Source: Gramella sp. KN1008
GTDB taxonomy: Bacteria; Bacteroidota; Bacteroidia; Flavobacteriales; Flavobacteriaceae
Direction of reading: 5' to 3'
DNA: 64,000 bases
NCBI RefSeq assembly: GCF_004332155.1
Contig: NZ_SJDV01000005.1
Location: 202,237-266,236 of the forward strand
Made by a program: the position numbers and the translations under genes. Below are positions 24,678 to 32,697 of the stretch, piece by piece; within the stretch, counting starts at the first letter, position 1, and every line of letters starts with the position of its first letter. Below the pieces are notes generated by a model. That model saw nothing but the letters and a program-made list of their open reading frames with translations. It did no database searches and was not told where the DNA came from.

Positions 24678-26225
24678 CTAAAAATCAGAAGGCTTGCTAA
24701 TTATTTGGGCCGCTCTTTTTCTGATTTTTTCCATTTCTTCCGGATCCCGCTTATTCAGTAGGCTCATCATCATATTCATTCTTTGGTTCCCGCTAAATTC
24801 CTTCCGGTTCGTATCGAGAAAATTCCAGTATAGACTGTTAAAAGGACAGGCATTATCTTCGGTCTTCTTATTTACGTTATAATGGCAGTTCTTGCAATAA
24901 TTACTCATTTTATTGATGTAATTGCCACTGGAAACATAGGGTTTAGTAGCCACAATTCCACCATCCGCAAACTGACTCATTCCGCGGGTATTTGTAATCT
25001 CTACCCATTCAATTGCGTCAATATAGATCCCCAGGTACCATTTGTCCACTTCATCAGGATGGGTTTGAGTTAGCAGCGCATAGTTTCCGGTGATCATCAA
25101 TCTTTGAATATGATGCGCATAGGCGTTATCGAGACTGTGCTTTATTGAGTGATGCAGGCAATTCATTTTTGTGTTGGCGTTCCAGTAAAAAGGAGGAAGG
25201 TCATTCTGATTTCTTAATTTGTTGGATTTCCGGTAACCCGGCATTTCTTTCCAGTATATCCCTCTCATATATTCCCGCCAGCCCAAGATTTGCCTTACGA
25301 ATCCCTCTACCTGGGAAATATCGATCTCGTCCTTATGGTCATAATAACAGCCTGCCACCGTATCGATCACTTCTTTTGGGCTTATCATCTTTGTATTCAG
25401 ACTAAAGGAAAGCCTGGAATGGAACAGGTAGTCTTCATCAGTATGCATGGCGTCCTGAAAATCTCCAAAATGTCTCAGTAGATGCTTGCAGAAATAATTA
25501 AGGACCGAAAGAGAATCTTCCCGGGAAGTGGGCCAGTTAAAACTCTTTTGATTCACGCTTCCAATGGTTTTAATTCCTGCGGTTTCTATCTCCTGAAAGA
25601 TCCCTGATACATCTTTTCTAAAACCTCTTTCATGTGGGATTTCAGGTTTTCCATTCCATTTCTTTCGGTTAGATTTATCAAAGTTCCATTTTTCGCCTTC
25701 CGGATCTTTTGAGCTGGCCATTAGGATATCATATTTTTTACGCATATCGCGGTAGAAATATTCCATGGTAAGCTGTTTCTTCCCTTTGAAGAATTTTTCA
25801 AGATCCCCTCTTTTGGTTAGAAAATGTTCGGTATCGAAGGCTTCGGTCTCAATGTTCAGCTTTTTGCAGAACGTTTTTAACTGTTCATCAAGACGGAATT
25901 CGTCTGGAAGCTGGTATTCCAATTTTTCAAACTTCTTTTCTGAAATCAGCTTTTTTAAATTCTTTTCCAGGTCCTGCTCATTGGCCTTATCGTTTATTTT
26001 AAAGTAAAGTACTTTATGGTTTCTTTCCTGAAGATATTTTGCAAAATTTCGCATCGCGGCAAAAAAACCTATGACCTTTTGAATATGGTGAACCACATAG
26101 TCGGTTTCCTGCCTCATTTCCATCATAATATAGGTTGTATCTTCAGGTGCTGATTGGAACCAGCTGTGCTGATGGTTGAGCTGATCTCCCAAAATGAGTC
26201 GAAGTGTTTTTAATGCTTTAGCCAT
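24678..26225 (-). CDS. Iron-sulfur photolyase/cryptochrome (FeS-BCP, (6-4) photolyase PhrB-like)
   Basis: 515-residue member of the deoxyribodipyrimidine photolyase-related family. Four cysteines for a 4Fe-4S cluster can be placed at Cys356, Cys444, Cys447 and Cys460; each is +6 relative to Agrobacterium PhrB, with C-K-N-C and NACPFN contexts. FAD-domain blocks include WREYMRGIYW, MNCLHHSIKHSLDNAYAHHIQRLM and NTRGMSQFADGG. Relatives repair (6-4) photoproducts and may bind a lumazine antenna. It overlaps the cryptochrome DASH gene by 16 bp, implying translational coupling and joint light response. Confidence 0.93.
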   Translation of the reverse strand: MAKALKTLRLILGDQLNHQHSWFQSAPEDTTYIMMEMRQETDYVVHHIQKVIGFFAAMRNFAKYLQERNHKVLYFKINDKANEQDLEKNLKKLISEKKFEKLEYQLPDEFRLDEQLKTFCKKLNIETEAFDTEHFLTKRGDLEKFFKGKKQLTMEYFYRDMRKKYDILMASSKDPEGEKWNFDKSNRKKWNGKPEIPHERGFRKDVSGIFQEIETAGIKTIGSVNQKSFNWPTSREDSLSVLNYFCKHLLRHFGDFQDAMHTDEDYLFHSRLSFSLNTKMISPKEVIDTVAGCYYDHKDEIDISQVEGFVRQILGWREYMRGIYWKEMPGYRKSNKLRNQNDLPPFYWNANTKMNCLHHSIKHSLDNAYAHHIQRLMITGNYALLTQTHPDEVDKWYLGIYIDAIEWVEITNTRGMSQFADGGIVATKPYVSSGNYINKMSNYCKNCHYNVNKKTEDNACPFNSLYWNFLDTNRKEFSGNQRMNMMMSLLNKRDPEEMEKIRKRAAQIISKPSDF

Positions 26226-27499
26226 AGGTTCTGATAATCATTATCTGGATCATACCTTTCTGCCTGGCTTCGAATATTAAACTTGCGGTCCCGGGGATCG
26301 TTACCAACTCCACTGTTATACATCCAGTTCCCCCAGTTGCTGTGTACATCATAATCTATGAGAAGACTTTCAAAGTAGGCAGCCCCAATACGCCAGTCCT
26401 GTTTTAGTACCTTAGCCCAGTAACTATTTACATTCTGCCGGCCACGATTGCTCATAAACCCAGTGGCGGCAATTTCCTTCATATTTGCATTTATAAAGGC
26501 CTCCGGGGTATTTCCATTTATCCAGTCATCTAATATTTTTTTATCCTTTTTCCACGGAAGGTCTTTATGGAGAATTCTGCCAATCTTAAAAATATCGTTC
26601 CCGTGTTTCAGCGACATATATTTGAAGAAATCCCGCCAGAAAAGTTCCAATATCAGCCAGTAGGTACTTTGGTTGCTCTTAACCTCTTTTTCAAATCTTT
26701 TTACTTCGTGATAAATGTACCTGGGAGAAATACATCCGTTTGCCAGCCAGGGTGACAGTTTTGAGCTGTAATCCTCACCTATGAGGCCGTTCCGGGTTTC
26801 TTTATAGCTTAACAGGTTCTGGTTTTTCCAGATATAATCACTTAACCTCCTTTTCGCCTGCTCCTCTCCACCTTTAAAAGGAAAGGCTGTTCTGGGATCG
26901 GTTTTGAAATCCTCGAATCCGAGATCAGTTAATTCAGGAATCGGAAGATCCTCCTGCAAGAGGTTGGAACGGTCTTTTCCCTGGGGCATGGGTATTAGAT
27001 CTCTTACTTCAGCTTTCTTTTCAAGTGATTTTCGAAAATCAGTAAATACCTTCGGGATGTCTTTAAAGGAGCGGAAAGGAATGTCATCGGGATGAAAGAG
27101 AAATTGCTGAAAGAAGGAGTGGAATTTTACATTTTCGGCCTTTTTCCTTGCCATTTTTTCAACTTTAATCTCTTCTGAAGTCCATTCTTTCTGAAAATAG
27201 ATATGAGAGATTCCATAATCAGAAATTAATTGCGGGATGGTATCTTCAGGTATGGCCTGAAATACCAGCAGGGATATATTCAGGCTTTGTAGATTCTTTT
27301 TAAGTTCCAGAAGGCTTTCGAGAAGAAATTTAGCCCTGTATTTACCAGTCTTTTTAAAACCAAAACCGGTTATTTCAAAGTGCCTTGGATCCAGAAAATA
27401 AACCGCTGTAAGCTCTTCATGATTATTGCATGCCGTGCTAAGGCATTGGTTGTCCAATGTGCGAAGGTCATTTCTAAACCATACCAGAGCCTTTCCCAT
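26210..27499 (-). CDS. Cryptochrome DASH
   Basis: 429-residue flavoprotein of the photolyase/cryptochrome family. The N-terminal photolyase domain starts ALVWFRNDLRTLDNQCL. The FAD-binding half carries NGLIGEDYSSKLSPWLANGCISPRYIY, GFMSNRGRQNVNSYW and DYDVHSNWGNWMYNSGVGNDPRD, the last being diagnostic for DASH. Family members repair CPDs in single-stranded DNA and some act in signalling. It is 6 bp downstream of a flavin reductase gene and overlaps the Fe-S photolyase gene by 16 bp. Confidence 0.94.
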   Translation of the reverse strand: MGKALVWFRNDLRTLDNQCLSTACNNHEELTAVYFLDPRHFEITGFGFKKTGKYRAKFLLESLLELKKNLQSLNISLLVFQAIPEDTIPQLISDYGISHIYFQKEWTSEEIKVEKMARKKAENVKFHSFFQQFLFHPDDIPFRSFKDIPKVFTDFRKSLEKKAEVRDLIPMPQGKDRSNLLQEDLPIPELTDLGFEDFKTDPRTAFPFKGGEEQAKRRLSDYIWKNQNLLSYKETRNGLIGEDYSSKLSPWLANGCISPRYIYHEVKRFEKEVKSNQSTYWLILELFWRDFFKYMSLKHGNDIFKIGRILHKDLPWKKDKKILDDWINGNTPEAFINANMKEIAATGFMSNRGRQNVNSYWAKVLKQDWRIGAAYFESLLIDYDVHSNWGNWMYNSGVGNDPRDRKFNIRSQAERYDPDNDYQNLWLKH

Positions 27500-27505
27500 T
27501 CGTTG

Positions 27506-28156
27506 CTAACTGGTTTCCTTGCTAAAGAAGGACTTTACTTCCTGTCCCGGCCGGGCGTAATGAAACCTGTCCAGTAATGCTGGCAGGGAATATCCATCCA
27601 GGCCGTTTACTGCAACGGTGCCCGCGTCATCCAGGCGCAACCAGCCATCAGGCATTTGAATACCTTCGTCAAAATAAATATGCTCAATAGAAGCTACTAT
27701 CAATAAGGTGTCGTTTTCTTTTATTTTGTATTCATTAAGGTACTTACAGCCTAATTTTATTTCCGATTGTTTGACATAAGGAGCATAAAAGCCATCCAGA
27801 TATTCTTCTTCCAGTCCAGTTTGATGGAATTCGGAAACATCTTCCTCATACTTGGCTGCTGTTTGATGCGCCTTTTCTATCATTTTCTCATGAATGTGAT
27901 TTACAGTAAAGAATGAGGTTTCTTTTATATTATTATAAGTGTTGCGCGCTACACTAAGGGGCCGGGTTACAAAACCCAGCATTGCAGGCTCACTACCTAT
28001 ATGTGTAACTGAACTGAAGACCGCAACATTTGGGTTTCCCGATTTTGATTTGGTGGCGATAAGGTTGGCAGATTTATACCCGGTACAACTATTAATCAGA
28101 TTCATCCGGTAGATCTTTTCCATTTCCTTAATGTCATTGGCGCTGATATGTTTCAT
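27506..28156 (-). CDS. Flavin reductase (DIM6/NTAB-like)
   Basis: 216 residues of the flavin reductase-like split-barrel family, which binds FMN and uses NAD(P)H. Typical elements are NSCTGYKSANLIATKSKSG, VAVFSSVTHIGSEPAMLGFV, TRPLSVARNTYNNIKET and FFTVNHI. A specific role is not fixed by sequence; supplying reduced flavin to the adjacent photolyase and cryptochrome is an attractive inference. The ATG lies directly after the seven-T tract of a terminator-like hairpin, an unusual arrangement that suggests attenuation. Confidence 0.85.
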   Translation of the reverse strand: MKHISANDIKEMEKIYRMNLINSCTGYKSANLIATKSKSGNPNVAVFSSVTHIGSEPAMLGFVTRPLSVARNTYNNIKETSFFTVNHIHEKMIEKAHQTAAKYEEDVSEFHQTGLEEEYLDGFYAPYVKQSEIKLGCKYLNEYKIKENDTLLIVASIEHIYFDEGIQMPDGWLRLDDAGTVAVNGLDGYSLPALLDRFHYARPGQEVKSFFSKETS

Positions 28157-28186
28157 AAAAAAAGGCCAGTTTTATTAGACTGACCT
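28157..28186 (-). terminator. Terminator/attenuator hairpin abutting the flavin reductase start
   Basis: On the minus strand, an 8-bp stem AGGTCAGT/ACTGGCCT (one G-U) with an 8-nt loop is followed by seven T and then immediately the ATG at 28156. It ends the 81-codon upstream gene and/or attenuates the photolyase operon. Confidence 0.7.
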
Positions 28187-28232
28187 CAATTTAGAAATTG
28201 CTCGTTTAAAAGCCTGTTAACAGATTTTTAAA

Positions 28233-28478
28233 TTAATCCTGATTTTCCATTTTATTAATAGACATCTCATAATCTTCCATCGCTTCCCGTATTGAATCAA
28301 TATTATCTGAAGCTTTTTGATGGGCATCTTCCATGATCTTTTCCAGATCTTTATCGGGATGCTGAAATAAATCGGTGATCACATGATTTATCTTGTCTAT
28401 GAGACTTTCCTGAGTGTTCTTGATATCCTCAAGTTTATTCAGTACCGATCGCATGTGATCTAATTTTGCCTGATCCAT
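28233..28478 (-). CDS. Small alpha-helical protein, unknown
   Basis: 81 residues, no signal peptide, no Cys or Trp, highly charged and predicted almost wholly helical, with heptad-like spacing (MRSVLNKLEDIKNTQESLID, then INHVITDLF). A short PDKD turn separates two helical halves. I do not recognise it. It is followed by a terminator that abuts the photolyase operon. The coding call rests on codon-like composition, a clean ATG and the well-placed terminator; a DNA- or protein-binding adaptor is a guess. Confidence 0.65.
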   Translation of the reverse strand: MDQAKLDHMRSVLNKLEDIKNTQESLIDKINHVITDLFQHPDKDLEKIMEDAHQKASDNIDSIREAMEDYEMSINKMENQD

Positions 28479-28567
28479 AATTATATGATTTTGTTGATAC
28501 TAAGTTAATTTTTCATTCATCTCAATGGCAAATCCTTAACAGCTTTTATAACAGGTTTATTAAAATA

Positions 28568-29686
28568 TTAGGATTTGTCTTCTTCATAAGGGGGGTAATC
28601 GGTGTAACCTTTGGCTCCCTGGGAGTAAAAGGTTTCTTCATCCCACTCGGCTAAAGGCCAGTTCTTTCTGAATCTTTCCGGGAGGTCGGGGTTGGAGACG
28701 AACAATCTTGCAAAAGAAACAAGATCGGCGTATCCCTCTTTAAGTATCTTATTGCCCTTTTCCTGTGTAAACCCTTTATTTGCCATTATTGTGCCTGTAT
28801 AAATGGGCCTGTAATGTTTACACACTTCATCCAAGAGGTAATCTATCCCGCTTACATCGTTCATCGGTTCTGTTAAATGAACATAGGCAAGATCATAAGC
28901 ATTCAGCTTATCGATCAGATAATCGAATATTGCGATACTTTCTTCGGTCGCCGTTATTCCAAAAGCTCCGTTTAATGAAGGATTAAAACGGCAGGCGATC
29001 CTGTTTTCCGGCCATATTTCACCTACAGCCTCCAGGACATCAAAAAAGAATCTGGCACGGTTTGGAATACTGCCCCCATAATCATCTGTCCTTAAATTTG
29101 ATTTTTCATTAAAGAATTGATGAAAGAGATATCCGTTGGAGGAGTGTAATTCCACACCGTCAAATCCAGCTTTTTTAGCCATCTCAGCAGCATGGCGAAA
29201 TTCCTGGATGGTTTCGTGGATCTCCTGGATGCTCATCTCTTTTGGTTCTGTAGTGGATTCGAATCCCTCATCGGTATAAACCTGAGTTTGTGGATTTACT
29301 GCACTCGGTGCAAGAGGCCTTTCCCCATCATGGAATTTGGGGTGGGAGAGACGGCCGCAATGCCACAATTGTATAAATATCTTTCCGTCTTTTTCGTGTA
29401 CTGCTTCGGTTACTTTTTTCCATCCTGCCACCTGCTCGTCTGTATATATACCTGGAGTATGGATATACCCTACGGCACGGGCAGAGACCTGAGCTCCTTC
29501 AGTAATTATCAACCCTGCACCAGCTCTCTGGGAGTAGTATTTTATGTGAAGATCGGTTGGTGCGTTATGTTTGTTATCTGCCCTGTTCCGGGTCATCGGG
29601 GCCATGACAATCCTGTTCTTTAAAGGGAGATCGCCCATTGTATAAGGTTCGAGAAGGGGTTGGTTAGTCTGAGACATGATCCTCAT
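28568..29686 (-). CDS. Old Yellow Enzyme-family alkene reductase
   Basis: NADPH-dependent FMN enzyme reducing activated C=C bonds. About 369-372 residues; Met4 (29677, MSQTNQPLLEP) is the more usual start. It shows MAPMTRNRAD, QLWHCGR, and the substrate-anion and catalytic region FDGVELHSSNGYLFHQF with DYGGSIPNRARF. Length is normal. It is separated from the small helical gene by 89 bp without a visible terminator, and another flavoenzyme locus follows, so light- or redox-stress coregulation is possible but unproven. Confidence 0.92.
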   Translation of the reverse strand: MRIMSQTNQPLLEPYTMGDLPLKNRIVMAPMTRNRADNKHNAPTDLHIKYYSQRAGAGLIITEGAQVSARAVGYIHTPGIYTDEQVAGWKKVTEAVHEKDGKIFIQLWHCGRLSHPKFHDGERPLAPSAVNPQTQVYTDEGFESTTEPKEMSIQEIHETIQEFRHAAEMAKKAGFDGVELHSSNGYLFHQFFNEKSNLRTDDYGGSIPNRARFFFDVLEAVGEIWPENRIACRFNPSLNGAFGITATEESIAIFDYLIDKLNAYDLAYVHLTEPMNDVSGIDYLLDEVCKHYRPIYTGTIMANKGFTQEKGNKILKEGYADLVSFARLFVSNPDLPERFRKNWPLAEWDEETFYSQGAKGYTDYPPYEEDKS

Positions 29687-29888
29687 TTTTCAGTTCGTAC
29701 TATAAAATTACCAGTTATAAAGCTTTAGCTCTGTTAATTAAATGATAAATGCCCAAAAGGCTATACCCGGTTCATGGACTTCCAGGCAATGTGGTTTCAT
29801 TTTAATTAAGTACTTTCGTATTTGAAATTTTTGAAATCCGATTGGCACCGCTTAAACCTCTGCCTAAAAATATTTTTCAAACCAGTAC

Positions 29889-31244
29889 ATGCAAACAAAA
29901 AAGAATGTAGCCATTGTAGGATCGGGACTTGTGGGCTCGTTGCTTGCCATTTACCTAAGGAAACAGGGCCATAGCGTGACAGTATTTGATCGCCGACCCG
30001 ATGTGAGAAAAGTTGAATTTTCGGGGAGATCCATTAACCTTGCAATGTCTAATAGAGGATGGAAGGCATTAAGAGAAGCGGGGGTAGAAGATGAGATCAG
30101 AAAGCTGGCATTGCCCCTGGAGAAAAGAGCCATGCATGTAAAGGGAGAGCCTGTCTACTATCAGAAATATGGCGAGGAAGGTGAGGCTATTTATTCAATT
30201 TCACGGGGAGTCCTTAATCGGAAAATGATAGATCTGGCAGAAGAAGCAGGAGCCACATTCAAATTTGAGGAAAAAGTTTGGGAAGTAGATATGCCAACTG
30301 CTCGACTTTACACTGGAGAAACCGAAAAAAGTAACTGGGAAGAATATCAGTTCGACCTGATTTTTGGTGCCGATGGTGCTTTTTCCCGGGTACGTCATAA
30401 AATGCAACGGCAAAGCCGGTTCAATTATTCACAGCACTTTATAGATGTTGGATATAAGGAATTAACAATTCTCGCAAATAATGACGGTTCCCATAAGCTG
30501 GATAATTCTTCTTTTCACATCTGGCCACGAGGTAATTTCATGCTTATTGCCATGCCTAATCTGGACGGAACATTTACCTGCACCTTGTTTCTGCCCTTTG
30601 AAGGAGAGGTTTCTTTTGAGAGTATCACCACAGAGCAGGATGCGGATGTTTTCTTTGAAACGCATTTTCCTGATATAAAGGACGAAATATCCAATTTAAA
30701 GAAAGACTTTTTTAAGAATCCTACTAGTGCGATGGTGACCATAAAATGTTTCCCCTGGTCTTATTTTGATAAGATAACCCTGGTGGGTGATTCGGCTCAT
30801 GCGATCGTTCCTTTTTATGGTCAGGGAATGAATGCCGGCTTTGAGGATATTTCTGTACTTAATAAAAAAATGAATAAATATGGGGATGACTGGCAGCAGA
30901 TCTTCGAAGAATATCAGACCGAAAGAAAGCCAAATTCCGATGCAATTGCCGAACTGAGTTACAGGAATTTTATGGAGATGAGCAGTAAGACAGCCGATCC
31001 TAAGTTTCTGCTTCGAAAGAAAATTGAAAAGAAATTTGCCCAGGCTCATCCAGATCTTTGGTCTCCTTTGTATTCCAGGGTTACTTTTTCAGACAAGGCC
31101 TATTCCGAGGCTCTGCAAATCGGAGATTACCAACGAGCAATAATGGATGAGGTGATGGAGATCCCGAATATTGAAGAAAAATGGGATTCCAAAGAGGTGG
31201 AAGAGAAGATCATCAGCCTGATTAAAAATAAAACAAGCCGCTGA
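29889..31244 (+). CDS. kmo: Kynurenine 3-monooxygenase
   Basis: FAD-dependent aromatic hydroxylase converting kynurenine to 3-hydroxykynurenine with NADPH and O2. 451 residues. The Rossmann motif is IVGSGLVGSLLAIYL, substrate-side SGRSINLAMSNRG is family specific, GADGAFSRVRHKM is the DG motif, and LVGDSAHAIVPFYGQGMNAGFEDI is the GD motif. The C-terminus is soluble, as in bacterial forms. It completes the step before kynU (20538-21815); no tryptophan dioxygenase, formamidase or 3-hydroxyanthranilate dioxygenase is in the window. Confidence 0.95.
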   Translation: MQTKKNVAIVGSGLVGSLLAIYLRKQGHSVTVFDRRPDVRKVEFSGRSINLAMSNRGWKALREAGVEDEIRKLALPLEKRAMHVKGEPVYYQKYGEEGEAIYSISRGVLNRKMIDLAEEAGATFKFEEKVWEVDMPTARLYTGETEKSNWEEYQFDLIFGADGAFSRVRHKMQRQSRFNYSQHFIDVGYKELTILANNDGSHKLDNSSFHIWPRGNFMLIAMPNLDGTFTCTLFLPFEGEVSFESITTEQDADVFFETHFPDIKDEISNLKKDFFKNPTSAMVTIKCFPWSYFDKITLVGDSAHAIVPFYGQGMNAGFEDISVLNKKMNKYGDDWQQIFEEYQTERKPNSDAIAELSYRNFMEMSSKTADPKFLLRKKIEKKFAQAHPDLWSPLYSRVTFSDKAYSEALQIGDYQRAIMDEVMEIPNIEEKWDSKEVEEKIISLIKNKTSR

Positions 31245-31257
31245 TTGTCAGTTTTTA

Positions 31258-31920
31258 TTAATGAGCGTCTTCCTTCAGGATATCCGGAAATTTGGCTTTG
31301 AATCTGTTTAGTCTCGGTATTGAAACCTTTTGTATATAGGGATTGTTAGGATTGTTCTTCTCATAATCCTGATGATAATCTTCAGCTTTCCAGAATTTTT
31401 GAAAGGGTAAAATCTCCGCGGCAATAGGCTTATCATAATTTTTGGCCACTGCGGTTTTTACATCTTCAATGATCTTCTTCTGCTCTGCATTCTGATAAAA
31501 AATGATTGACCGATATTGAGATCCGCGATCCGGTCCCTGTCCGTTTACCTGGGTTGGGTCCTGTGATCCAAAATATACTTCTACAAGAGTTCTAAAACTA
31601 ACTACTTCGGGATCATAGATCACTTCAACTGCTTCGGCATGCCCCGTTTTTCCTGTATTGCTGGATTCATAGGTGGGGTTTTTAGTATGACCGCCCGAAT
31701 AGCCCGAAACAGCCTCTTCAACTCCTTCTATACTTTCATAAATAGCCTCTACGCACCAGAAACAGCCGCTCGCAAAGTAAGCTTTATGCAAACCATTCTG
31801 AGCAGGGACTTCAATAGGTTCTGCATTTGCTATTTCCGGTTTTGTAACGGTATTTTTTTTTGTTTGATCTCCGCAAGCCAGGATTACCAGGCTAATAAGG
31901 TTAATTAATAAGATCTTCAT
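31258..31920 (-). CDS. msrA: Peptide-methionine (S)-S-oxide reductase, predicted lipoprotein
   Basis: Repairs oxidised methionine. 220 residues from ATG 31920; the frame extends upstream but overlaps the preceding gene. Active-site Cys53 lies in GCFWCVEA, and SGYSGG, YESSNTGKTGHAEAVEV, DPTQVNGQGPDRGSQYRS and QDYEKNNPNNPYI are conserved. An N-terminal lipoprotein signal (LVILAC, Cys16) places it outside the cytoplasm, so it presumably depends on an envelope electron donor. One base separates it from the upstream lipoprotein gene. Confidence 0.92.
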   Translation of the reverse strand: MKILLINLISLVILACGDQTKKNTVTKPEIANAEPIEVPAQNGLHKAYFASGCFWCVEAIYESIEGVEEAVSGYSGGHTKNPTYESSNTGKTGHAEAVEVIYDPEVVSFRTLVEVYFGSQDPTQVNGQGPDRGSQYRSIIFYQNAEQKKIIEDVKTAVAKNYDKPIAAEILPFQKFWKAEDYHQDYEKNNPNNPYIQKVSIPRLNRFKAKFPDILKEDAH

Positions 31921-31921
31921 T

Positions 31922-32509
31922 CTATTTTCTCTTATAAGTTCCTTCAAGTGTTTTCTTTCCATACAGAGCATAATCAATAGCGATCTCGCCATTAATGGTA
32001 AATCCTTTCCAGTCCAGATCAAAACCATTGGCAGAAGGACTTAAAACCGCGATGGGAGTATTTTTTTCGAACTTATCCCAGGGGAGGTCTGAATCTCCCG
32101 TTTTTGATGATTTGCCGGAATAGTATATATCTATATTGTTCCCGTTTTGTTCGAAGCGTCCGTTTATATATAATTTATCTTTTGAAAGGCACAGCTCTGA
32201 GGTGCCGGTCATAGTTACTTCAATGCAGAAACAACTGCAATTCCAGTCTTCGGGATGATCATTCCTGATATAGGTTCCGGAAAGACTCTTGCTGCTGGTT
32301 TCATCGGTTTTTTCACTCGAATCAGTAGTGTCCGGATCTGGAGTGGTCTCCATTTGATCTATCGGTGCATAGTCTGGCGATTCCGGATTTTCATTATCTC
32401 TATCTATGGATTCTGTTTGATTTGTCTCTGAATCTATATCTTGTTCGTTGTTGTTTTTGCACGAAAACAAACATATGATCATGCAAAAAAGGATTAGTTT
32501 AGTTCTCAT
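31922..32509 (-). CDS. Predicted lipoprotein with CSCFC cluster, unknown function
   Basis: 195 residues. The lipoprotein signal ends ICLFSC (Cys17), followed by a long acidic, Asn/Asp/Glu/Ser/Thr-rich linker to about residue 75. The globular part begins SGTYIRNDHPEDWNCSCFC and contains beta-strands (LYINGRF, IDIYYSG, GFTINGEIAIDYALYG). The Cys-Ser-Cys-Phe-Cys cluster stands out beside a methionine sulfoxide reductase and could be redox or metal active; that is inference. First gene of a two-gene operon with msrA. Confidence 0.7.
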   Translation of the reverse strand: MRTKLILFCMIICLFSCKNNNEQDIDSETNQTESIDRDNENPESPDYAPIDQMETTPDPDTTDSSEKTDETSSKSLSGTYIRNDHPEDWNCSCFCIEVTMTGTSELCLSKDKLYINGRFEQNGNNIDIYYSGKSSKTGDSDLPWDKFEKNTPIAVLSPSANGFDLDWKGFTINGEIAIDYALYGKKTLEGTYKRK

Positions 32510-32573
32510 CTTTAACGAATTGGGTTAGTTAAAGGTAGCTTTTTATAGACCGATAAATGTGAAATACATGTTA

Positions 32574-32677
32574 ATCCCAAATGAGTAGTATTGAGTTGGG
32601 ATCAGGACATAAAAAAACTGCCTGAAAAACTTTTACTTCAGATCCCGATGATCTTACTGTTATTCTTCAGGCAGTTT
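32574..32677 (-). terminator. Terminator of the zinc-ribbon-like gene with additional interleaved inverted repeats
   Basis: A 12-bp stem (32615-32626 with 32666-32677, AAACTGCCTGAA) has a 39-nt loop and is followed on the minus strand by seven T, a terminator for the gene ending at 32698. The loop contains GATCCC (32641-32646), complementary to GGGATC at 32598-32603, and ATCCCAA/TTGGGAT arms at 32574-32580 and 32596-32602 also exist, so alternative folds compete. Confidence 0.65.
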
Positions 32678-32697
32678 GTATGATAAATTTAAAAAGC

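Noticed and set aside
31921..32028. N-terminal extension of MsrA by 36 residues
   Set aside because: It would overlap the upstream lipoprotein gene by about 100 bp and hide the lipoprotein signal; ATG 31920 follows the upstream stop by one base.
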